A stretch of DNA of 64,000 nucleotides. Source: an uncultured Opitutaceae bacterium (GTDB taxonomy: Bacteria > Verrucomicrobiota > Verrucomicrobiia > Opitutales > Opitutaceae). The stretch is taken from NCBI GenBank assembly GCA_937958045.1, contig CALFXL010000003.1, forward strand, positions 4,110-68,109, read 5' to 3'. Positions 9,152 to 15,624 of this stretch are shown here, piece by piece; position 1 is the stretch's first letter, and each line of letters starts with the position of its first letter. The notes under the pieces were generated by a model. That model saw only the letters and a program-made list of their open reading frames with translations. It searched no databases and was not told the origin of the DNA. The translations under genes were made by a program, and so were the position numbers.

Positions 9152-10504
9152 ATGAAAACGAAAAAATACTTCTCCCGCCTCGCGATGGCGCTCGGATGTG
9201 CCGCGCTGTTTGTGTCCGCTTTCGCCAAGACTCCGGCCGAGCCGGTGAATCTGCGTTTGGAATTCGATCGTCCTGTTTTGCCGGCAGACTCGATGGAAAC
9301 CGTGATCGTGAAAGTCGCGCTCGATGGTGCGCGTTTGCCGGCCAATAAAAAACGTCCGCCTGTGAACCTCGCGCTCGTGATCGATCGTTCGAGTTCGATG
9401 CACGGCGATAAAATCGTGAAGGCACGTGAAGCCGCGCTCGAGATGTTGAGCCGCCTCGCGCCGGACGACCGGCTCGCAGTCATCGCTTACGATACTGCGG
9501 TGGAAACATTGGTGCCGGCGCAGCTCGTCGGCGATGGTCGCGAAATCGCTGAGGTGATTCGCTCGATCCGTCCGCGCGGTATGACGGCGTTGTTTGGCGG
9601 TGTTTCCCAAGGCGCGTCCGAAGTGCGCAAGGCGCTCGAAGACGTACGCTTCAGCCATCGCGTGATTCTTCTTTCCGACGGCCAGGCCAATGTCGGTCCG
9701 AATTCGCCCGACGAACTCGGCAACCTCGGCAGTGCGTTGATGAAGGAAGGGATTTCCGTCACGACCATCGGCCTCGGTCTCGGATACAACGAAGATCTCA
9801 TGACGCGTCTCGCGCAACGCAGCGACGGCAACACGTACTTCGTGGAATCAAGCGATGAGCTGCCGCAGATTTTCGCCGCCGAGTTGGGCGATGTGCTCAA
9901 TGTTGTCGCGCGCCGTGTGGTCGTGGACGTGGAGTTTCCCGAAGGGGTGCGTCCACTTCGTTTCGTCGGCCGTGAAGGTCGGATCGATGGACGCCGCGCG
10001 CATGTGCGACTAAACCAAGTTTACGGCGGGCAGGAGAAATTTGCGCTGATCGAAGTCGAAGTTTCTTCGCGTCGCAAAAACGCCCGTCTGCCCCTCGCGA
10101 CGGCGCGCGTGAATTATGAAGATGCGTTAAACATGCGCCCGGTGACGCGTGAAGCGCGCGGCGAAGTGCGTTTCACCGACGATCACGACGCGGTCGTCAA
10201 ATCTGCGAATCAACGTGTGCAAGCCGACTACGCGCTCAACCGCGCCGCCGAGAGCCGCGACGTCGCCATCGCGTTGATGGATGAACGCAAGCCGACCGCG
10301 GCTGCGTCCGAACTCCGTGCGCGCGCCGCCGAGATGCGGAGCGTTGCGGATACGTACCGCAATAAGCAGCTGTTGGAACTCGCCGCGAAACAGGAAGCCG
10401 AAGCGGCCCGGCTCGAACGCGAAGGTATGAGCAATGAATCGCGCAAGCTTTACCGTGCTCAAAACGCCCAGACGGCAAACCAGCAATCGACCTCGAGCCG
10501 CTGA
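9152..10504 (+). CDS. Exported VWA-domain protein (YfbK / Ca-activated chloride-channel-like)
   Basis: A 450-residue protein with an N-terminal signal peptide (MKTKKYFSRLAMALGCAALF then AFAKTP). The von Willebrand A domain spans about residues 70-250. It has a complete MIDAS: DRSSSM starting at D78, the threonine in RGMTALFGG and the aspartate in LLSDGQANVG. A beta-rich region follows, then an alanine/glutamate-rich helical C-terminus. MIDAS proteins bind a divalent metal and usually act in protein-protein contact. It is the first gene of the probable operon that also holds a two-component system and a superoxide dismutase. Confidence 0.88.
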   Translation: MKTKKYFSRLAMALGCAALFVSAFAKTPAEPVNLRLEFDRPVLPADSMETVIVKVALDGARLPANKKRPPVNLALVIDRSSSMHGDKIVKAREAALEMLSRLAPDDRLAVIAYDTAVETLVPAQLVGDGREIAEVIRSIRPRGMTALFGGVSQGASEVRKALEDVRFSHRVILLSDGQANVGPNSPDELGNLGSALMKEGISVTTIGLGLGYNEDLMTRLAQRSDGNTYFVESSDELPQIFAAELGDVLNVVARRVVVDVEFPEGVRPLRFVGREGRIDGRRAHVRLNQVYGGQEKFALIEVEVSSRRKNARLPLATARVNYEDALNMRPVTREARGEVRFTDDHDAVVKSANQRVQADYALNRAAESRDVAIALMDERKPTAAASELRARAAEMRSVADTYRNKQLLELAAKQEAEAARLEREGMSNESRKLYRAQNAQTANQQSTSSR

Positions 10505-10524
10505 TCGCGCGGTCGGGAAGTGTC

Positions 10525-10980
10525 ATGCATGCGATCGCGTTCTCACGTGTACTGCTGATTGGGCTGGCGATGGTTGGATCCGTCGCCGCCCACACGGCGG
10601 CGCTGTCTCCCGCCCGCAGTCTGGATTGGGCGACGATTCAGGCGACAGGCGGAATGAAAAGTGGATCTGTTTTCCGGCGTGGTGACGCTAGGATTCTCCC
10701 CGTGGAGTACGATGTCCACGGCTTGCGTGCGATCACTCGCAAGCCGACGGTCATTCATTCGGCGCCGGATGTGTGCCGCTGGCATGGGAAACGAGAAGGC
10801 TCGCGGATTCTGCTTCTCGCCACGGCTCGGCTGACGCGGGAAACGAATGAGTTTCCCGTGCGTTATGAACTTGAACTACCACCGCTCGAGCCGGGGATCT
10901 ACGAAATCCTCTACGATGATAAATCGGCGGAGTATCCGCGAATCGGTAGCGTGGAGATTCGCGCGGACGAGGTCGATTGA
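10525..10980 (+). CDS. Small exported protein of unknown function
   Basis: A 151-residue protein with an N-terminal hydrophobic segment (VLLIGLAMVGSVAAH) compatible with a cleaved signal peptide. The mature part appears beta-rich and ends EYPRIGSVEIRADEVD. No known motif is recognised. It lies 20 bp after the VWA gene and 58 bp before the histidine kinase gene, so it is probably co-transcribed. It might be a ligand-side or accessory component of the adjacent kinase, which is inference from position only. Confidence 0.7.
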   Translation: MHAIAFSRVLLIGLAMVGSVAAHTAALSPARSLDWATIQATGGMKSGSVFRRGDARILPVEYDVHGLRAITRKPTVIHSAPDVCRWHGKREGSRILLLATARLTRETNEFPVRYELELPPLEPGIYEILYDDKSAEYPRIGSVEIRADEVD

Positions 10981-11038
10981 CGCCTCTGCAAAAGCGGCTC
11001 GGCAGAGGGCGGAGAGTTATCTTACCTCAAACTGAAAC

Positions 11039-12781
11039 GTGACCACGACCCGACGCATATTTGTCTATTGGTTCCTGCTGCTCGTGGCGGCGTTGGGCGT
11101 GGGCGCTGGTGCGTGGTGGCTGTTGCAACGCGAAGAGTCGCGGCTGCTCGTCAGGACAGAGGCGGCGGAAGCGGCGCGACGGGCAGCGGCGGAAGCGCGA
11201 GCGACATTGGTCGGGGAAAATGTCGAACTGCTCGTCGGCGATGTGCGTAGTGGGTTGTTGGATACGCTGACGAATTTCGCCGAAGACGAACTCGCTGAGT
11301 CGCTCGACGCATGGGAAAGCAGCAACCCGCTCGTGCGGACCGCGTTTCTCGCGTCGTCCACCGGGAGTTTGTTGCGACCCGAAGTAAACGGCGCCGATGA
11401 CGAGCGACACGGCTTCGTGCGGCGTTTCTCGACATTGTTTCGCACGCAGTCTCCCTGGCGCCGGCCGGAGTCCGCCAAGAGTCGGGCGGACGGTGACACG
11501 GAACGCGCGTCGCGCTCGAACGTGGCGGGCATTCAAAGTGCGCGGCGCGAAGTGCAGGTTTTGTCGCAGAATAAACTCTACGTTCCCGCGGAGCGCGCGC
11601 GGGGGTCAGGCGCACCGAAGGTCGCATATGCGGATGAAGAATCTCGCCCGCGGGCTCAAACGGGTCTGGCGCGTTCGGGTTGGTGGCCGGTGACGGTGGA
11701 TGGGCGACTGCATTTGCTCGGCTGGGTCTGGCCAGACGGAACGGCGCGCGTGCGCGGCGTGGACGTGGAGCTGGCGGCGTTGCTGCCGCGATTGGCGGGG
11801 GCGCTGCCGCAGGAAGCGGGAGCGGGCGAAGGGTATGTTTTGCGCGATGAAAAAGGCCGCACGATTCATCAAAGCGGAATCGTGCCTATCCAAAATTTGG
11901 ATACAGCGGTGGCGCGTATTCCGATCGCGTCCGATCTATTGCCGGGCTGGGAAGTGCTCGCGTTTCTCGAGCCGCCCAAGACGAGCAGTTCGCCGTTGTC
12001 GTTTTTCTGGTTGGGAGCGCTGCTGGCGGCGGTGCTGGTCCTCGCGATTGTGACCAGTGGCTGGCTTTTGCTCCGGCAGGCGCGGCGCAGCGAAGCCGAT
12101 GCGGTGCAAAAGACATCGTTTGTCGCGAACGTTTCCCATGAATTCAAAACGCCGCTGACGACGATCCGGCTCTACTCGGAATTGCTGGAGCAAGGACGCG
12201 TCGCGGATGCCAACAAGCAGAGCGAATATCTGCGGATCATCGGGCGCGAAACGCAGCGACTCGCGCGTTTGGTGAACAATGCACTGGATTTCTCGCGGCT
12301 GGAAGAAGGCCGGAAAAAGTATCAACGAGAAAACTGCGATCTGGTTGAGGAGCTTTCGCGTTTGCTGGATGCGCTGACACCCCGGTTGGCGGAGGCGGGC
12401 ATGAGGTTAATCCGCAAGCTACCGGAGTCGCCGCTGATGCTGAAAACGGACCGCGACGCCTTGGAGCAGATCCTTCTCAATCTGATCGAGAACGCCTGCA
12501 AATACGCCGCGTCGGGTGGTGAACTCGAGGTATCGGTTTCGGCGTATGAGGAGGGCGGCGCAGAGGTGCGTGTGGGCGATCGCGGTCCGGGCGTGCCCGC
12601 GGCGGAGCGGGAACGGATTTTTGAAAAATTCCATCGCGTCGATGAATCGCTGACCGCGGAGAAAAGCGGCACGGGGCTCGGTCTGAGTATCGCACGTCAA
12701 CTGGCTCGCGGACTCGGTGGAGAACTGCGTTGCGAAGCACGTCCCGGAGGCGGCGCGGTGTTTGTGCTCACTTTGCCATGA
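11039..12781 (+). CDS. Transmembrane sensor histidine kinase
   Basis: A 580-residue kinase. TM1 lies near residues 7-28, followed by a ~290-residue extracytoplasmic sensor region with no recognised fold, then TM2 near residues 322-345. The HisKA dimerisation domain has the phosphoacceptor H367 in NVSHEFKTPLTTIRLYSELL. The ATPase domain has an N-box (LNLIENACKYA), G1 (VGDRGPGVP), F-box (FEKFHRVD) and G2 (GTGLGLSIA). The start is GTG 11039. Its stop overlaps the regulator start in an ATGA, so the two are translationally coupled. The stimulus is unknown; the neighbouring exported SOD suggests envelope or oxidative stress, as inference. Confidence 0.92.
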   Translation: MTTTRRIFVYWFLLLVAALGVGAGAWWLLQREESRLLVRTEAAEAARRAAAEARATLVGENVELLVGDVRSGLLDTLTNFAEDELAESLDAWESSNPLVRTAFLASSTGSLLRPEVNGADDERHGFVRRFSTLFRTQSPWRRPESAKSRADGDTERASRSNVAGIQSARREVQVLSQNKLYVPAERARGSGAPKVAYADEESRPRAQTGLARSGWWPVTVDGRLHLLGWVWPDGTARVRGVDVELAALLPRLAGALPQEAGAGEGYVLRDEKGRTIHQSGIVPIQNLDTAVARIPIASDLLPGWEVLAFLEPPKTSSSPLSFFWLGALLAAVLVLAIVTSGWLLLRQARRSEADAVQKTSFVANVSHEFKTPLTTIRLYSELLEQGRVADANKQSEYLRIIGRETQRLARLVNNALDFSRLEEGRKKYQRENCDLVEELSRLLDALTPRLAEAGMRLIRKLPESPLMLKTDRDALEQILLNLIENACKYAASGGELEVSVSAYEEGGAEVRVGDRGPGVPAAERERIFEKFHRVDESLTAEKSGTGLGLSIARQLARGLGGELRCEARPGGGAVFVLTLP

Positions 12782-13491
12782 AAGCGAAAATCCTGATCGC
12801 CGAAGATGACGCGAACATCCGCCTGGGCCTGATGGCCACGCTGGAAAGCGATGGCTACGCGGTGACGGCCGCCGCGGACGGCGCGCAGGCGCTGGCATTG
12901 TATCCGCAGGACAAATACAATCTGGTGATCCTCGATGTGATGATGCCGAAAACGAGCGGCTATGATGTTTGCCGCGAACTTCGCGCACGAGGAGAGACAG
13001 TACCTGTTTTGTTTCTGACCGCCAAAGGCGAGGAGATAGACAAGGTCGTCGGTCTAAAAATCGGCGGAGACGATTACGTGACGAAACCTTTTGGCGTGCA
13101 CGAACTGCTCGCGCGAGTGGAGGCATTGCTGCGGCGGACGCGCGGACAGGAAACCGCGCTGAACGCGGGCGAGGAGTTGCCGCCCGTGTTTCCATTCGGC
13201 GCGGCGCAGATCGATCGACGCAAGTTTACCGCAACGATCGCAGACGGGACGGAGGTCTCGCTGACGGCGCGCGAGCTGAAGTTGGCCGAGGTGTTTGCCG
13301 CGCATCCGGACGAAGTGCTCACGCGTGATGCACTGCTCAACGCGGTGTGGGGCGTCGGTTATTTCGGCACCACGCGCACGCTGGATCAGCACGTGGCGCA
13401 GTTGCGCAAGAAAGTGGAGCGCGAGGACGCGCCGGCGACGATCGTGACGGTGCATGGCGTCGGTTATCGTTATCGGCCGCCAGCGAAATGA
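12778..13491 (+). CDS. OmpR/PhoB-family response regulator
   Basis: A 237-residue regulator. The receiver domain (about 1-120) has the acidic pair in IAEDDAN, the phospho-acceptor D53 in LVILDVMMP, the switch Thr in FLTAKGEE and the Lys in YVTKPFG. The C-terminal winged helix (about 145-235) ends with TIVTVHGVGYRYRPP, typical of OmpR/PhoB proteins. ATG 12778 overlaps the kinase stop. The kinase-then-regulator order is the less common arrangement. The tandem 11-bp repeats at 9061-9104 are a plausible target. Confidence 0.94.
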   Translation: MKAKILIAEDDANIRLGLMATLESDGYAVTAAADGAQALALYPQDKYNLVILDVMMPKTSGYDVCRELRARGETVPVLFLTAKGEEIDKVVGLKIGGDDYVTKPFGVHELLARVEALLRRTRGQETALNAGEELPPVFPFGAAQIDRRKFTATIADGTEVSLTARELKLAEVFAAHPDEVLTRDALLNAVWGVGYFGTTRTLDQHVAQLRKKVEREDAPATIVTVHGVGYRYRPPAK

Positions 13492-13537
13492 AGAGCCGGG
13501 TTGCGGCCGGCGCTTTTTGCGCTACGGAAGGGTTTCT

Positions 13538-14311
13538 ATGAATACCCAAAAAACTCCCGTTTCCTGTTCACGTCGTGATGCCCTCAAAACGCTCGGGGCC
13601 GGAGCGGCGATGTTGGGACTCGGTTTGTTCGGCGCGCAACGTCTCGCCGCGCAGACCGGCGGCGATGCTTCCGCGGGCAGTGTATCCAAAAACCTGACAC
13701 AAGGTCCGTTCACCCTTCCTCCGCTGACCTTCGCTTACGATGCGCTCGAGCCGCACATCGATGCGAAGACGATGGAGATTCACCACACGAAACATCATCA
13801 GGCGTACATCACGGCGGCGAACAAGGCGCTGGAAAATCGCGCCGATCTACGCGCGCTCGAAGTGCCGGAGCTGCTGGCGCGTCTCGATCGTGCGCCGGAG
13901 GACATCCGCACGGCCTTGCGCAACAACGTCGGCGGTCATGCGAATCACAGCTTTTTCTGGACGATCCTCAGCCCGAAAGGCGGCGGCGAAGCCAAAGGCG
14001 CCCTCGGTTCGGCGATCGAGAAACAGTTTGGTTCGTTCGACGCGTTTAAGACTCAGTTCGCCGATGCGGCGGCGAAACGTTTCGGCAGCGGCTGGGCGTG
14101 GCTGGTTCTTCGTGGCGAGAAGTTGTCCGTCGAGTCGACCGCGAACCAGGATTCTCCGTTGATGGAGGGCGCCTTCCCGATCGTGGGTCTCGATGTGTGG
14201 GAGCACGCGTATTATTTGAAGTATCAGAATCGCCGCGCGGATTACGTGAGTGCGTTTTGGAACGTCGTGGATTGGGACCGCGCCAACGCTTACTACCGTT
14301 CTGTGCGTTGA
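13538..14311 (+). CDS. Superoxide dismutase (Fe/Mn type) with Tat-like signal
   Basis: A 257-residue Fe/Mn superoxide dismutase. The four metal ligands are visible: His in EIHHTKHH, His in GHANHSFFW, and Asp and His in GLDVWEHAYY. The N-terminus (CSRRDALKTLGAGAAMLGLG, then AQRLAAQ) has twin arginines and a hydrophobic stretch, which indicates export by the Tat pathway. The ~60 extra residues before the catalytic fold are consistent with this. It lies 46 bp after the regulator in the same direction and is followed by a strong terminator, so it is probably the last gene of the VWA-kinase operon. Fe versus Mn use cannot be fixed by eye. Confidence 0.93.
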   Translation: MNTQKTPVSCSRRDALKTLGAGAAMLGLGLFGAQRLAAQTGGDASAGSVSKNLTQGPFTLPPLTFAYDALEPHIDAKTMEIHHTKHHQAYITAANKALENRADLRALEVPELLARLDRAPEDIRTALRNNVGGHANHSFFWTILSPKGGGEAKGALGSAIEKQFGSFDAFKTQFADAAAKRFGSGWAWLVLRGEKLSVESTANQDSPLMEGAFPIVGLDVWEHAYYLKYQNRRADYVSAFWNVVDWDRANAYYRSVR

Positions 14312-14332
14312 ACGTTCGCGTCAGGACACAAA

Positions 14333-14363
14333 AAACGCCGGGAGGTTTTCCCGGCGTTTTTTT
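14333..14363. terminator. Bidirectional rho-independent terminator
   Basis: A perfect GC-rich stem (aacgccggga with its complement) is flanked by an A-tract on the left and a T-tract on the right. It can therefore end transcription from both the SOD operon (+) and the convergent Fur-family gene (-). Confidence 0.88.
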
Positions 14364-14396
14364 GTTGGTTGGTTTAAAACGAAAAGGCTCGGGCGA

Positions 14397-14954
14397 TTAT
14401 TCGCTGACGACCGGCACCTGCGAACGCTGCGCGGTCTGCACGGGCAGCGAGTCGTCGCGCGAAGAAGCCTTGGGCTTTTGCGCGAAGAACTCCACGAGGT
14501 GGGAGACGTCGGTGTAACCGCGGGCGCGAAGCGTGTCTTCGATGCGGCGGACGACGGCGCGGAGCTCGGCGCTGCTTTCGGGATCGAGCTCGCTCACCTC
14601 ATTCGTGTTCTTCGACACGATGTGATAGGGCGCGTTGTCGTCGTCGAGCGCGATTTGATACAGGCTGGTGCCGTTGTGGAAGTAGCACAGACGAACGAGG
14701 CCGACTTCTTGGAATGCGGCGAGGCAGCGGTAAACCGTGACAAGGTCGCACGCCGAATCGGCGAGGTCGTTGTGAATCTGTTCGATGCTGGCAGGGGCGG
14801 TACGTTTGAGGAGGGCTTCGAGAATCGCCACGCGTGGCTGGGTGATTCGCAGGCCGGCGGCTTTTAACCGCGCGCAAGCCAGGTCAAGAGACGCTGGCGA
14901 CTTGGCGGCTGATACTGACGCCAAGGGGTGGTTCGTCTGGGTGGAAGCGATCAT
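14397..14954 (-). CDS. Fur-family transcriptional regulator with unusual metal-site region
   Basis: A 185-residue protein with the Fur winged-helix domain: ARLKAAGLRITQPRVAILEAL, then IEQIHNDLADSACDLVTVYRCLAAFQEVGLVRL. The C-terminal half departs from the family. Where Fur/Zur/PerR have a His-rich HHHHxxC segment and a CxxC zinc site, this protein reads APYHIVSKNTNEVSELDP, and no CxxC follows. The acidic tail (ELRAVVRRIEDTLRARGY) resumes family character. The metal or signal specificity is therefore unclear. It is divergent from the Minf_1886 gene. ATG 14954 gives the family length. Confidence 0.85.
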   Translation of the reverse strand: MIASTQTNHPLASVSAAKSPASLDLACARLKAAGLRITQPRVAILEALLKRTAPASIEQIHNDLADSACDLVTVYRCLAAFQEVGLVRLCYFHNGTSLYQIALDDDNAPYHIVSKNTNEVSELDPESSAELRAVVRRIEDTLRARGYTDVSHLVEFFAQKPKASSRDDSLPVQTAQRSQVPVVSE

Positions 14955-14985
14955 GGGATGAGCAGTGGCTAAGCTAATGCCGTCT

Positions 14986-15020
14986 AAATGCAATTCTGTA
15001 AATACGCTGAGTTGCAAAAT
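14986..15020. promoter_or_regulatory. Candidate inverted repeat in the Fur-family/Minf_1886 divergent region
   Basis: The half-sites TGCAATTC (left) and GAGTTGCA (right) form an interrupted inverted repeat with AT-rich flanks. It lies 32-66 bp upstream of the fur-like start and 85 bp upstream of the divergent gene. The TGCAA/TTGCA symmetry is of the kind bound by Fur-superfamily dimers. The match is short and by eye, so this is only a candidate autoregulatory site. Confidence 0.3.
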
Positions 15021-15104
15021 GCCACGCGGCGTCCAGCCGGGGAATTGCCCTGTATCTGCACAGTTGCCAGCGGACGGCGGACGCGCACAGTTGCGCCCAC
15101 ACCC

Positions 15105-15545
15105 ATGCAGGACTTGGAGTTTAATGAAGTCGTCGAGTTGATTTGCAAAGAAGACGGTCGCTACGACCGCGCTGCGTACACCTTTATCCGCCAAGGGCTG
15201 GATTATACGGTGAAAGAGATTCGCAAAAAGGATGCGCAGAAGTCGCAACGCTCGCGTCATGTGACTGGTCCCGAGTTGCTCGAGGGGCTGCGTCAGTTCG
15301 CGTTGGATCAATATGGTCCGATGGCGAAAATCGTCCTCAACTCCTGGGGCATCAAACGCTGCGAAGACTTCGGTGAGCTCGTGTTTAACCTGATTGAGTA
15401 CAATGTCTTCAGCAAAACCGAGAACGACAAGCGCGAGGACTTCGCCGCCACCTATACGTTTGACGACGCGTTCGTGAAACCGTTCCTGCCAACGAAAAAA
15501 ACCGCTTTGAGCGGCACCGTGGCGCCGACCTTGGAATCGGCCTGA
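15105..15545 (+). CDS. Minf_1886 family protein (Verrucomicrobia/Planctomycetes-restricted)
   Basis: A 146-residue soluble protein matching the family pattern closely: RYDRAAYTFIRQGLDYTVKE, RHVTGPELLEGLRQFALDQY, VLNSWGIKRCEDFGELVFNL and DKREDFAATYTFDDAF. The function of this family is unknown. Its presence is the best taxonomic marker in the window. ATG 15105 is chosen; the open frame upstream to 14988 is intergenic sequence. It is followed 79 bp later by the M16 peptidase. Confidence 0.9.
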   Translation: MQDLEFNEVVELICKEDGRYDRAAYTFIRQGLDYTVKEIRKKDAQKSQRSRHVTGPELLEGLRQFALDQYGPMAKIVLNSWGIKRCEDFGELVFNLIEYNVFSKTENDKREDFAATYTFDDAFVKPFLPTKKTALSGTVAPTLESA

Positions 15546-15624
15546 GCCCGTTCGGCGTCGTCTTTTTTGCACTCGGCGCGGCGATGAAGACGCCGCCGCC
15601 GATGCTCTCACTTCACCCATCCGC

